NCBI GenBank assembly: GCA_014378195.1
Contig: JACMOC010000083.1
Coordinates: 1 to 64,000 of the forward strand
Source of the DNA: Oligoflexus sp.
Lineage (GTDB): Bacteria; Bdellovibrionota_B; Oligoflexia; Oligoflexales; Oligoflexaceae
Length of the DNA stretch: 64,000 nt
Direction of reading: 5' to 3'
Shown here: positions 26,189 through 35,228 of the stretch, piece by piece
Position numbering within the stretch: the first letter of the stretch is position 1
Layout of the letters: every line of letters begins with the position of its first letter
Program-made: the position numbers and the translations under genes
Notes under the pieces: model-generated
Told to the model about the DNA's origin: nothing
What the model saw: the letters and a program-made list of their open reading frames with translations, nothing else
Databases searched by the model: none

Positions 26189-26224
26189 ACAAACAGAAAA
26201 TTTAGCATTTAGCGGCGAGAGTTT

Positions 26225-27394
26225 ATGCATAAGCGGGCCCTGACACTCACACTCCTCTGTGCCTCACTTCCGGTGATGATGGCGGCTCTGCTGTCGCCTG
26301 GTCTACCAGCCCTTCAGCAGGAGTTCGCTGGAGAAGCTGAAATACAACTGCTTTCTAAACTCGTCATCATGACCCCGGCCCTTGCTATTGCGACATCAGC
26401 TGGCCTGATCGGTATCATGGTCGATCGCTGGGGACGGTTTCCTATCCTTATCGTGGCTCTCATTCTCTTTGGGCTTTTTGGAGTTCAAGGCTACTGGTGC
26501 GAAGATATTTACGCCTTGATCGTAACCCGATTCTTTTTTGGACTCGGTGTCGCGGGCATTATGACAACAACCAGTACGATTTTAGCTGATCATTACGATG
26601 GGCTTCCTCTGCGGCGCATGCTTGGACTTCAAGCCGGTTTGATGGGCCTGTGGGGGATAGCCTTTCAGGTCGCCGGTGGATTTCTCGCGGAAACCTCATG
26701 GCGTTCGCCTTTTTTATTATATGCAATCGCATTTCCTCTAGCTTTTGCCGTCATTTTAGAGCGTTCCATGTATTCGGAGAAAGTGGAGGCCGGCCGACAA
26801 GCCAGTGCAGAAAAAAAAGCGAACCATCATCTGCTGATTTTGACTCTGGTACTCCTGTCGTCAACAGTCATGACCTTGTTTGCCTTGCTTCCAGTTCAGG
26901 GGCCGCTGTTTTTCCATTCGCTGCATTTTAGTCCCAAACGGACAGCGTTTTTGATCAGCACCCAGACTGCCGCGAGTTGTTCCGCCTCCTTGGTTCTCGC
27001 CCTTTGGCGACGACATGTGCCGTCGACAGTGGCGCTCCTGATCGGCCTCGTTAGTCTAACTTGTGCCTTTGGACTCCTGGGAATTGCGGATCGCTGGCGT
27101 GATCTTGTATTCTCGATGGTTGGCATTGGCGCAGGTGTGGGGCTTGTCATTCCCTGTGTAAGTGCACTTATTGGAACGTTAACGCCACAAGGTCAAAAAG
27201 GAAAATTCCTAGGAATCCTTCTTACCGCCAATTATGTTGGACAATTTGTTTCCCCGATCTGGTCGCAGATGGTCTTGCAAGATCATGATAATCATGATCT
27301 TTTCCAGCTCTGTTGCGTCCTCGCTGGCGCATTGGCTTTCCTTGTCCTGATGGCTGTGCTTTTTACCCTAGAACGCCGCCCGCGCGAGAGTTAG
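26225..27394 (+). CDS. MFS transporter
   Basis: A 389-residue major-facilitator permease with twelve predicted helices. The loop 2-3 motif is GIMVDRWGRFP at about 67-77, and motif C-like glycines occur in helix 5 (GLMGLWGIAFQVAGG). Short loops and length place it with the DHA1-type drug or metabolite exporters. The substrate is unknown. GGCGAGAG precedes the ATG. It lies 33 bases upstream of glrK and may be co-transcribed with it, though a small hairpin (GATTGG/CCAATC) sits between. Confidence 0.9.
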   Translation: MHKRALTLTLLCASLPVMMAALLSPGLPALQQEFAGEAEIQLLSKLVIMTPALAIATSAGLIGIMVDRWGRFPILIVALILFGLFGVQGYWCEDIYALIVTRFFFGLGVAGIMTTTSTILADHYDGLPLRRMLGLQAGLMGLWGIAFQVAGGFLAETSWRSPFLLYAIAFPLAFAVILERSMYSEKVEAGRQASAEKKANHHLLILTLVLLSSTVMTLFALLPVQGPLFFHSLHFSPKRTAFLISTQTAASCSASLVLALWRRHVPSTVALLIGLVSLTCAFGLLGIADRWRDLVFSMVGIGAGVGLVIPCVSALIGTLTPQGQKGKFLGILLTANYVGQFVSPIWSQMVLQDHDNHDLFQLCCVLAGALAFLVLMAVLFTLERRPRES

Positions 27395-27427
27395 ATTGGG
27401 TTATCCAATCGCTTTCAGGGTAAAGTC

Positions 27428-28861
27428 ATGCTGCAGCCTCGTTCCATTTTGCAATTAGTTCTCATCGGATTTCTCGTTGTTTTGCTCCCAGTCTTGGGTG
27501 CACTCGTATACGGCGGACGAACGATGAGTCGCCTCAGCGAAGAGCATCGCGACCACATTGTAAGTGTCGGTGAGAGTGCAGAATATCTGCAAAAACTGGC
27601 GAGTGATCTGGTCGATACCGAACGCCTTGCGCGGCAATATTTGCTCCTGGACGACAAATCCCTACTCGAACTTTTTAATCAGCATATTCAAACGATGGAC
27701 ACCGACATGGCGCCGTTTGAAATGCGTTCGGCTGGAACGGTAGCGGCCGTCAAAGACATGCAAGTACTCAAACGCAAAATCAGCGATCGTCTGAATCTGC
27801 AAGGCCCCCTTCTTTCGACCGATAAAATCACTCTTACCTTAATCGACGATCTCAACGACAGTTTTCAAAACCTAAAAAAACAAACCGACCTTGAACTAAG
27901 AGCGCATGTCGAGGCGGCGAAGGTTCGTGCTCAGACCACCCAACAGACCCTTTTTATCCTGGGATTTACTGTTATTCCGAGTACCCTCCTCCTCGTGGGT
28001 CTGTTTTCCATGCTTATCACAAGGCCTATTCGGGGCATTGATAAAACGATTCGTGAAATCGGTACAGGCATTTATCGCGAAGGCCGGAAGATTCACGGTC
28101 CCCGCGACCTTCAACTTTTAGCGCAGCGATTGGTATGGCTTCGGAAGCGACTTCACACATCGGAGGAATCCCAGGAGCGCTTTTTGCGGCATATATCACA
28201 CGAGCTGAAAACTCCGCTGGCGACGATCAAGGAGGGCATCGAACTGCTGGCCGATGGTATTCCCGGACCACTCAATGATTCCCAGCGCAACGTGATCGGA
28301 ATTTTACAGACAGGTCTCGGGCACTTTCAAAGCCTGATCAATAACCTTCTCGATTTCAACCTGATGAAAAGTGATCGAAGCCTCAAGCGCGAAACAGTGG
28401 AATTGAAATCCTTGATTGAGAGTGTCATACGCCCTTATCTTCTCACCGCTCAGCGTAAGCATCTCCAATTCGAAACCCTGGGACAGCCGCTCGACGTGAA
28501 TCTTGATAGGTCTGTAATTGCGGCTGCAATGGATAACCTTTTGTCTAATGCCGTTCATTTTTCGCCTGACCACGGCAAAATTACAGTGCAGTGGCAGAAG
28601 TCAGATCGTGGTGTAACGATGCTCGTCGGAGACGAAGGTCCTGGAATCCCACAGGAGGAGCGCAGTAATGTGTTCCTGCCTTTCTATCAAGGGAAAGCCT
28701 TGCGGACAGGCCCACTAAAAGGTACGGGTCTTGGTCTATCCGTTGCGCGCGAGTGTATTGAGTCCCATAAAGGGTCTCTGAAAATACTCGAGTCTGAGAA
28801 AGGCGCATGGTTTGAAGTCTATTTGCCTCAGAACCTGAGGCCCGGTGGACTGGGTGTATAA
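27428..28861 (+). CDS. glrK: Sensor histidine kinase GlrK (QseE)
   Basis: A 477-residue membrane histidine kinase. One membrane segment at 9-28, a periplasmic helical sensor to about 172, a second at 173-196, HAMP, and the dimerisation/phosphoacceptor helix with His258 in LRHISHELKTPL follow. The ATPase domain has N, G1 (GDEGPGIP) and G2 (GTGLGLS) boxes. Gene order kinase, small lipoprotein, sigma-54 activator equals glrK-qseG-glrR of enterobacteria, where the system responds to envelope stress and controls small-RNA and rpoE promoters. The role here is by analogy. AGGG precedes the start. Confidence 0.88.
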   Translation: MLQPRSILQLVLIGFLVVLLPVLGALVYGGRTMSRLSEEHRDHIVSVGESAEYLQKLASDLVDTERLARQYLLLDDKSLLELFNQHIQTMDTDMAPFEMRSAGTVAAVKDMQVLKRKISDRLNLQGPLLSTDKITLTLIDDLNDSFQNLKKQTDLELRAHVEAAKVRAQTTQQTLFILGFTVIPSTLLLVGLFSMLITRPIRGIDKTIREIGTGIYREGRKIHGPRDLQLLAQRLVWLRKRLHTSEESQERFLRHISHELKTPLATIKEGIELLADGIPGPLNDSQRNVIGILQTGLGHFQSLINNLLDFNLMKSDRSLKRETVELKSLIESVIRPYLLTAQRKHLQFETLGQPLDVNLDRSVIAAAMDNLLSNAVHFSPDHGKITVQWQKSDRGVTMLVGDEGPGIPQEERSNVFLPFYQGKALRTGPLKGTGLGLSVARECIESHKGSLKILESEKGAWFEVYLPQNLRPGGLGV

Positions 28862-28868
28862 ACATGAG

Positions 28869-28900
28869 CTCTGTCTCTACTAAGAGACAGAGGTTTATCC
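28869..28900 (+). terminator. Hairpin between glrK and qseG-like gene
   Basis: A perfect 10-base-pair hairpin (CTCTGTCTCT and complement, loop ACTA) just after the glrK stop. Its T content afterwards is weak, so it is more likely an attenuator or RNA stabiliser than a full terminator. Confidence 0.5.
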
Positions 28901-28968
28901 TTAAAAAGTGGTGATAAGCCCCGTGTGTTGCCGAATCGTGTCGCAATCGAGCAACAGGAGAGTATCTG

Positions 28969-29472
28969 ATGAGAGTCAGTTTTTTATGGATCGTCTGTTT
29001 TGTCCTCACGGCATGTCAACATGCTCCAGGGATGGTGCACAGTCCGGCTCATCAGCCGGCGCCAACGATCGAACGCGTGCAGTCGACTTGTATGAGTTTT
29101 CTAGGTGATTTGGATGCCATGACGCCCAAGGAGCTTAAGCTTGAGAACGAGCGCTGGCAAAAGGTCCCAGGTGAACGAAAACCTGAGGATGACGTCAAGG
29201 CGTCGCTTGTAGCGGGTTTTTATCAAGCAAAAATCAGGAATTACGAACGATCGGTTGATATTCTGTCTCCATTAACCAACAAAAAGAATATTGATGACGG
29301 CTGTAAGGTGAGCATCAGCATGTATATTGACCTACTTACAGAGACAGCTGCGATGGAAAGAGACCTAGTGGCGGAAAAAAAACAAAAGATAGAATTAGAG
29401 CGTAAGCTTAAAGCCTTATCCGAAATTGAGAAGGACATTAGTCGCCGCGATACCAAGAGCAAAGGACTTTAG
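28969..29472 (+). CDS. qseG: QseG-like lipoprotein
   Basis: A 167-residue lipoprotein (lipobox LTAC, Cys16). The mature part is helical, ending in a coiled coil from about residue 118. Position between glrK and glrR and size match QseG (YfhG), the outer-membrane lipoprotein that contacts the kinase sensor domain in enterobacteria. Sequence identity to QseG cannot be judged by eye, so the name rests mainly on synteny and topology. AGGAGAG lies six bases before the ATG. Confidence 0.65.
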   Translation: MRVSFLWIVCFVLTACQHAPGMVHSPAHQPAPTIERVQSTCMSFLGDLDAMTPKELKLENERWQKVPGERKPEDDVKASLVAGFYQAKIRNYERSVDILSPLTNKKNIDDGCKVSISMYIDLLTETAAMERDLVAEKKQKIELERKLKALSEIEKDISRRDTKSKGL

Positions 29473-29492
29473 GGTATGCCTTTGGCAGCTTG

Positions 29493-29508
29493 TGGCACGG
29501 ATCTTGTA
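29493..29508 (+). promoter_or_regulatory. Sigma-54-like -24/-12 element before glrR
   Basis: TGGCACGGATCTTGTA matches the sigma-54 pattern TGGCACG-N4-TTGC[AT] except for T in place of C in the -12 dinucleotide. The GG and the -12 G are separated by the required spacing. It lies 31 bases before the glrR ATG. Confidence 0.45.
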
Positions 29509-29538
29509 TGAAGGTCAGAAACTGCGATAGGGGAACCC

Positions 29539-30909
29539 ATGCAAGACTCAGCCAAAATCCTTCTTGTCGACGACGATCAAGGCTTTCTCACACTCCTCTC
29601 CATGCGCCTGACAGCCGAAGGCTTTCAAGTCGTGGCGGTAAACAGCGGGCAGGAGTGTTTGCAAAAAATCGAAGCGTTTAAGCCTGATGTCATGATCAGC
29701 GATCTGCGCATGGATACGATGGATGGGCTTGAGCTGTACGGTCGGGTTAACCGCATGATGCCATTTCTTCCTGTGATACTCATCACGGCTCACGGCAGTA
29801 TCAGTGATGCCGTCGCCGCTACACAGCAGGGTGTCTTCTCCTTTCTCCCGAAGCCCATCGATCGGCAGCAGCTCCTCGATATCATTCATCAGGCCTTAGA
29901 ACAGAAGGGTCGGCTCCTGGAGCCCTTCGATGAAAATGATGATTTCGCCATGGTTACCCGCAATCCGAAGATGATTGACCTGCTTGAGCAGCTTCGCGTC
30001 GTCGCGCCGTCCGATGCCAGCGTTTTAGTCACCGGTGAGAGCGGGACGGGGAAAGAGCTTTTCGCGCGCGCCATTCACAAAGCCAGCGCGCGTCGCGACG
30101 GGCCTTTTGTACCTATCAACTGCGGAGCAATACCTGCGGAGCTCTTGGAATCGGAACTGTTTGGTCACGTCAGAGGCTCGTTTACAGGCGCAAATAAAGA
30201 TCACCTCGGCCTATTTCAGACAGCTGAGGGCGGCACCTTATTCCTCGATGAGATTGGTGACATGCCGCTGCCGCTGCAGGTAAAACTGCTGCGTGTCCTG
30301 GAAGAAAAACGCGTACGGCCAGTCGGAAGTAACGTGTCACTTCCAATCGATGTCCGAATAATTTCTGCAACGCACCACGATATGCCGGAAGCCATCGCCC
30401 AAAAACTATTTCGCGAAGACCTATATTATCGCCTTAACGTTATACATTTCCATCTGCCATCTCTCAGAGAACGACGCGAAGATATATCTCTGCTTGCCGA
30501 ACTTTTTCTGATGCGTATCGCTTCCCGTCAGAAACCAACGGTTCGCGCCTTTGCAGGCGGAGCTTTGGAAGAACTCACCGCTGCCGACTGGCCGGGTAAC
30601 ATTCGTCAGCTCTACAATGCGGTTGAGAAGATGATCATCCTCTCGCCAAGTCCTATTATCTCCGCAGCGCACGCGAAGTGGAGCATTGGTCAGGTTGAAA
30701 GCGAAATTCCCAGTCTCGCTGAAGCGAAAAGTCAATTTGAGAAAGACTATCTCGTTGAAGCCTTGAAAATGACTCATGGCAATGTAAGCAAGGCTGCGCG
30801 AACGGCAAAACGGAACCGAACTGACTTTTATAAGCTAATGGCCCGGCATCAGCTGAATGCGGGGATGTTTAAATCGCAAAAACAGTCTTCTGACGAGCGT
30901 TTGGAATAG
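29539..30909 (+). CDS. glrR: Sigma-54 response regulator GlrR (QseF)
   Basis: A 456-residue NtrC-type activator. The receiver domain has phosphoacceptor Asp55, the acidic pair at 11-13 and Lys105. The AAA+ domain has Walker A GESGTGKE at 166-173, the sigma-54 contact loop as GSFTGA at 213-218 (Ala to Ser at the second position) and Walker B LFLDE at 234-238. A Fis-type helix-turn-helix lies at the C-terminus (GNVSKAARTAKRNRTDFYKL). It activates sigma-54 promoters after phosphorylation by GlrK. The start has AGGGGA five bases upstream. A sigma-54-like element lies in front of its own gene. Confidence 0.9.
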   Translation: MQDSAKILLVDDDQGFLTLLSMRLTAEGFQVVAVNSGQECLQKIEAFKPDVMISDLRMDTMDGLELYGRVNRMMPFLPVILITAHGSISDAVAATQQGVFSFLPKPIDRQQLLDIIHQALEQKGRLLEPFDENDDFAMVTRNPKMIDLLEQLRVVAPSDASVLVTGESGTGKELFARAIHKASARRDGPFVPINCGAIPAELLESELFGHVRGSFTGANKDHLGLFQTAEGGTLFLDEIGDMPLPLQVKLLRVLEEKRVRPVGSNVSLPIDVRIISATHHDMPEAIAQKLFREDLYYRLNVIHFHLPSLRERREDISLLAELFLMRIASRQKPTVRAFAGGALEELTAADWPGNIRQLYNAVEKMIILSPSPIISAAHAKWSIGQVESEIPSLAEAKSQFEKDYLVEALKMTHGNVSKAARTAKRNRTDFYKLMARHQLNAGMFKSQKQSSDERLE

Positions 30910-30958
30910 CGGGTATGATATTGTGAGAATTCACCGTTATGTTCAATTAGGGGCCTTT

Positions 30959-31219
30959 ATGAAGACGTTTATTATCGCTGCAGCACTTATCGTGTCCTCG
31001 GTTTCTTCAGCAACGCCGGCCACACCTGGGGACGTCAAAGTCAAGGCGCTTGATAAGGACGGCGATCGCATGATTTCTTTGGACGAGGCAAAGGCGGACG
31101 CCGACCTATATGCGCGATTTAATACGCTCGATACAAACAAAGACAAAAAACTCGACGCCGGCGAGATCGACTACAAAGCCAGCGGCATGAATCACGGCAA
31201 AAATCCTAAAAACAAATAA
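30959..31219 (+). CDS. Exported EF-hand calcium-binding protein
   Basis: An 86-residue protein from the ATG at 30959, which has AGGGG upstream. The frame begins earlier without a signal. A signal peptide ends near SSAT, followed by two EF-hand loops, DKDGDRMISLDE and DTNKDKKLDAGE, with correct Asp/Asn/Glu ligands at positions 1, 3, 5 and 12. It probably binds calcium in the periplasm or outside. It follows glrR by 50 bases and is closed by its own terminator. Confidence 0.82.
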   Translation: MKTFIIAAALIVSSVSSATPATPGDVKVKALDKDGDRMISLDEAKADADLYARFNTLDTNKDKKLDAGEIDYKASGMNHGKNPKNK

Positions 31220-31248
31220 AAATTGTCTCAGTTAGTCGATAGACTGAA

Positions 31249-31274
31249 GCCAGCCCATGGAGGCTGGTTTTTTT
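31249..31274 (+). terminator. Terminator after EF-hand gene
   Basis: The hairpin GCCAGCC, loop CATGG, AGGCTGG followed by seven T. Closes the glrK-glrR-EF-hand block. Confidence 0.85.
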
Positions 31275-31351
31275 ATGACACATTATTTCAGGCTGATTTT
31301 CATTTGTGTTTGATCCGGGGCTCGAATCAAGTTTGTTCGCCGCGCTGCAGG

Positions 31352-32140
31352 TTATCGAAAGAATGACATGATAATCTCGACTAAGATCAAAAGCACAATG
31401 GCGACTTCCAGCCAATAAAGCCTTCGGTCCCGTACCGTGTCAACGATCACTTCCAGGGTCTGTTGAATCAGATGCAGCTTATATTCCAGGGCTTGAAATC
31501 GCTCGGGCAAATCAAACATTGCGCGCAGGTCGCCGTAAATATCATCCATGACTTTATCTTCCCAGATAAGGTCGGGCTTATCGAGCAAGTGGAGGACGCG
31601 TATGACCGAGCTCCGAAGTGAGAGCGAGGCTGCAATCTGCTTATTGATAGGGGCGGGCATAACACCCAATGTGCCGGTTTCACGAAGCTGTTTTAATAGA
31701 GCGTCGACCTGTGACCACGATTCTTCCACCAGCGATTCGTAGTATTCCATCGAAGTACTTTGAGCCAGGGTCGAGGCAATCACTTCCATACGGTCGTTGG
31801 AGAGGCGATCGATAATGAGGCGGTTGAATTCAACGATCGCAGGACCTGGACGCTCCAAGACGGCAAATGTCTCGCTAAAACGCGGCTTGAGGCCTGGAAT
31901 ACTGGATAAATCGAGCAATTTTTTGAGCTGTTTGGCCTGTTCGTCTTCTGTGACGTTCCAGAATACGACAGAGCCATGGTTGAAGATAAAGATGTAGCCA
32001 TCCTCACCAATTTTATTGATAAGAGTGGCGCGTGGATCGATGGATGACTGGTCGGCTTGATAGGCAGCCGCAACCTCGGAAGTGTTGATGCTATGAGAAA
32101 AGACGAAAGAGCGAAGCAAGTGCGTCCGGCTACTGTCCAT
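31352..32140 (-). CDS. RMD1/YagE-family (DUF155) membrane-anchored protein
   Basis: A 262-residue protein of the DUF155 (RMD1/YagE) family, known from yeast Rmd1 and Rmd8. The N-terminal soluble part carries the family block IFIFNHGSVVFWN. The middle holds helices with FNRLIIDRL and a C-terminal charged helix (WEDKVMDDIYGDLRAMFDLPERFQALEYKLHLI). One membrane segment lies at about 243-260. The molecular role of the family is not established in bacteria. Single gene on the minus strand, 58 bases after the large TPR gene in the same direction. Confidence 0.85.
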   Translation of the reverse strand: MDSSRTHLLRSFVFSHSINTSEVAAAYQADQSSIDPRATLINKIGEDGYIFIFNHGSVVFWNVTEDEQAKQLKKLLDLSSIPGLKPRFSETFAVLERPGPAIVEFNRLIIDRLSNDRMEVIASTLAQSTSMEYYESLVEESWSQVDALLKQLRETGTLGVMPAPINKQIAASLSLRSSVIRVLHLLDKPDLIWEDKVMDDIYGDLRAMFDLPERFQALEYKLHLIQQTLEVIVDTVRDRRLYWLEVAIVLLILVEIIMSFFR

Positions 32141-32198
32141 ATAGGCAATCCTTGGCTTCTGATGAAAGATCTCTCTTTCATCATACTGGGACGGAGGT

Positions 32199-35120
32199 TT
32201 AGTGCGCCAGGGGTTCTTCGTATTCTAAGGATTTCGTGATCTCTTCCTTCCAGCTTGGGGTCGTGCTGCCTTGCTTTGCAAGGCGCAGAGCTTGGTCCCG
32301 GTAATCTTTCCGCGACTGCGCGATGCGGCTTATCTGCAGCTGTTTAAAGACCTTGAAGCTGTTAACCCGGCTCGGCCCAAGGGTCTCAGCGATCTGAATT
32401 TTGTCAATGGCTTCCATTCCCTGTTTAGAGATCGAAGTGAGTTTCAGCATCGCCGGGGCGCAGTAGGCCGTGATACCCATCTGGCAAACATTCAGATAGT
32501 TTTTACGCTCATCTTCAAAACGTCCGTAGTATTTTTTGATAGTGCCTTCAGGGTCGCGTAATTGTAGGTTATTTTCTGCATTGATAATAGGCTTGACCAA
32601 AATTTCAGCACGTCGGAAGCGGATAAATCCAACCGATTCAAGAACCTCTTTGCTGCTTTTTATCAGCGCGAGGAGCTTCGGTTCGATGTCGTTCATGGCC
32701 TTCAAGTCTCTGGTGTTGGCCACGTATCGGCCCATGAATGCAAAGGCATGGAAACGGGCCGGGTCGTTCGGACCCGAAAGATCGATAACTCTCTGAGCAG
32801 ACTGATTGGCTTCTTTTGCTTCACCAAACTGATCTTCGATTTCCATCGCTCTTACGGCGGCTTTTAACTGAAAGTCTTTGGAGACCTTAGGGGCCAGGCT
32901 CTGTTCGCGGTAAAGGCGCGATGCCCAACCGTAGAGCTTACGTTTAAAATAGAGTTCCGCCAGGGTCGTGCGAATCGTTGGGACGTTCACTTCATTTTTG
33001 TAGTCAGTGAGATATTTGCCATAGAAGTAAAAGGAATATTCCCAAGTATTGCGATCTATCGCCGCCCAATCGCCAGCCTGAAGGATCAGTTTTGCGCGCA
33101 TTGCGTATTTCGGAAACTTCTCCGTAACGTTTTTACAGACGTTAAGAGCCGGGATGATTTTATTTAAGCCTTTATAAGCGAATGCGAGAGAGTGACCGGC
33201 GGACGGATAACGCGGCTCCGCTGGAAAAACCATGCTAAATTCTTCGAGATATTTTATAGCTTTTTGGAAATTATTTTTTTGAAGCTCGAGGTTTCCCCCT
33301 TTAAATAGGGCGTCGGCTAAGCAGATTTTGTAGTTCAAAGGTACGCCCTTCAAACTGGGACTCACCTTTTTCGACGCGAATATGTGACTGAGTTCGATGA
33401 CCTCGTCCCAACGTTTCGCATCGTTAAACTCAGTGAGCATCAGACCGCCGGCATCTTGGGCATATTTTGTCGTCGCATTGGCTTTGATGCCTGCAATCCA
33501 CAGTGTTTCGGCTTGTTTGATTTGTCCGAGGACTCTTTGGAGAAGGCCTACGTGAGCTAAAATCATCCAGTCATCACCATTTTTAATCTGGCTGATGGTT
33601 TGGTAGATAGAAAGCAATTTGGTGCGTTCAGGGACTTTATCCTTCGATTTGCCCGAAAAATCAGGCTGTGCGGGCCAGTTGGAAAGCTGAGCCTGCGCTT
33701 CGACGGCGGCTAGGTAGTTTTTCAGAGGTTGATCTTTCGCAAGATCAAGATAAATCTCGACTGTTTCATTATACATTTTCAAGCTACGGTAAAGCATCGC
33801 AAGTTTGGTTTTCAAGGGATAGGCAATAGCGCGATCGGTTTCGGTTTTAATGTATTTCCCGGTAAACTGCATGGTCGTGGCCTGTTGATTTTTCGTGGCC
33901 TTAGGATTGATTGCAGCATCCAGACTCGAGTCAAGAACTTTGCGATACGATTCCCCAAGGGTCACATAGAAGCCTTTTTTGCCCTGCTGCGCATATTTTG
34001 TGCGCATTGAGGTAAAGCTGGCTTCAAGTTCAAGAAGGTTTCCTGATTTTTGATAAACGAGGACATCGAGCTCCCAGATCCGGCTGTCGATCGCTGCGAG
34101 CTGTTCGCCTTTAGGGTAGGCCTCCGCGATTTTTTTATAGAGAACGGATGCTTGTTTGTAGTTCTGGGTCGAAAGTTCGAGGAGCGCGTCTTTTTCACGA
34201 AGGAAATCGACCGGCGTAATTCCAGGGAACCCATCTTTCAAAAAGCCTGGGACACGCGCTTTAGGTGATTGATTTGCTTTAGTCCAGATAAACGCGGCAC
34301 TGTTCATAACTAGATGCTGAAGACCGATCGGCATTCCGCGCGCAATCTGTACACAGTATGTGAGTTTGCCTTCAGCTGCCGGTTTAACAGGCGAAAGAGG
34401 TGCTCCGTCAGCATCGAGCCCATAATCGGAAACAGATTCCGTCAGTTTCACGGCGATGCGGCCGTAGATAGAGAGTTCGTTGGCTATTTTACTCAGCGTC
34501 TGTAGCCCCTGAGCGGATGTCGCAGGCGACATCGCAAGGGAATACCCAACGAGGAGCTCGATTGAGTTGAGCATATCTTTATTATCTTTGAGTCTGTCTT
34601 TGAGCGGTATGAGCTCGGAGATGCCATCTGTTCCATCGGTACGAACAAATTTACCAAGTTGAGCGTAAAATTGCGCCTGAACAGCGAGGGCAGGGGACTT
34701 CGCCAACGTCGCTGCGGAGAAGGTCTCAGCCGACTTTTCGAGCACTTCAGCAATGGGTTTGATGCGATCCCGGTTTTCTTTGAACTGAGGGTGGCTCAAG
34801 AAGTACTGGAGCACGGCCATCGCGTCTTTATACGTCGTGGTCGGAGCGACTTTCGCGTCACCTACGCCTTGGTTTTTGACGGCTTCGCTGGCGGCTGCGA
34901 AGAGTTGATTTGCCTCGTCTTGCGTGGCCAATTTGCGCGAATCCTTCTCTATCCCGGAAAGGGTTAGGAGGTAAGGAATATTCAGCGAAAGTTCATGGCT
35001 GATAATAGGCTCATAGCTCTGGCCGAGTTTTGCATTTTGAGCATACAGTTTTGTGAAGTTTATCGAACTTGCCAAAACCATAATGAGGCCGAGTAGGCTT
35101 GCCTTGGTCTGCTTCTTCAT
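32199..35120 (-). CDS. Large exported TPR-repeat protein
   Basis: A 973-residue exported protein with a signal peptide cleaved near LYAQ at residue 28. Nearly the whole mature chain is helix-turn-helix repeats of tetratricopeptide type (for example FLREKDALLELSTQNYKQAS and MVFPAEPRYPSAGHSLAFAYKGLNK), giving a long solenoid. Such periplasmic TPR arrays act as assembly platforms. Comparable proteins occur in gliding and secretion machineries of myxobacteria and Bdellovibrio, but I cannot assign this one to a known machine. It follows the 36281-35229 gene by about 108 bases on the same strand. Confidence 0.78.
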   Translation of the reverse strand: MKKQTKASLLGLIMVLASSINFTKLYAQNAKLGQSYEPIISHELSLNIPYLLTLSGIEKDSRKLATQDEANQLFAAASEAVKNQGVGDAKVAPTTTYKDAMAVLQYFLSHPQFKENRDRIKPIAEVLEKSAETFSAATLAKSPALAVQAQFYAQLGKFVRTDGTDGISELIPLKDRLKDNKDMLNSIELLVGYSLAMSPATSAQGLQTLSKIANELSIYGRIAVKLTESVSDYGLDADGAPLSPVKPAAEGKLTYCVQIARGMPIGLQHLVMNSAAFIWTKANQSPKARVPGFLKDGFPGITPVDFLREKDALLELSTQNYKQASVLYKKIAEAYPKGEQLAAIDSRIWELDVLVYQKSGNLLELEASFTSMRTKYAQQGKKGFYVTLGESYRKVLDSSLDAAINPKATKNQQATTMQFTGKYIKTETDRAIAYPLKTKLAMLYRSLKMYNETVEIYLDLAKDQPLKNYLAAVEAQAQLSNWPAQPDFSGKSKDKVPERTKLLSIYQTISQIKNGDDWMILAHVGLLQRVLGQIKQAETLWIAGIKANATTKYAQDAGGLMLTEFNDAKRWDEVIELSHIFASKKVSPSLKGVPLNYKICLADALFKGGNLELQKNNFQKAIKYLEEFSMVFPAEPRYPSAGHSLAFAYKGLNKIIPALNVCKNVTEKFPKYAMRAKLILQAGDWAAIDRNTWEYSFYFYGKYLTDYKNEVNVPTIRTTLAELYFKRKLYGWASRLYREQSLAPKVSKDFQLKAAVRAMEIEDQFGEAKEANQSAQRVIDLSGPNDPARFHAFAFMGRYVANTRDLKAMNDIEPKLLALIKSSKEVLESVGFIRFRRAEILVKPIINAENNLQLRDPEGTIKKYYGRFEDERKNYLNVCQMGITAYCAPAMLKLTSISKQGMEAIDKIQIAETLGPSRVNSFKVFKQLQISRIAQSRKDYRDQALRLAKQGSTTPSWKEEITKSLEYEEPLAH

Positions 35121-35228
35121 GCGTTTCTCTATCTTTGGTAAATCAACGTAGATTCTTACTAAGGCCCTATCGGAGGGATGGTTTGAAACCTTAGGGTGCC
35201 GTACTAGGAAGGGGGTAAACTATTAATA

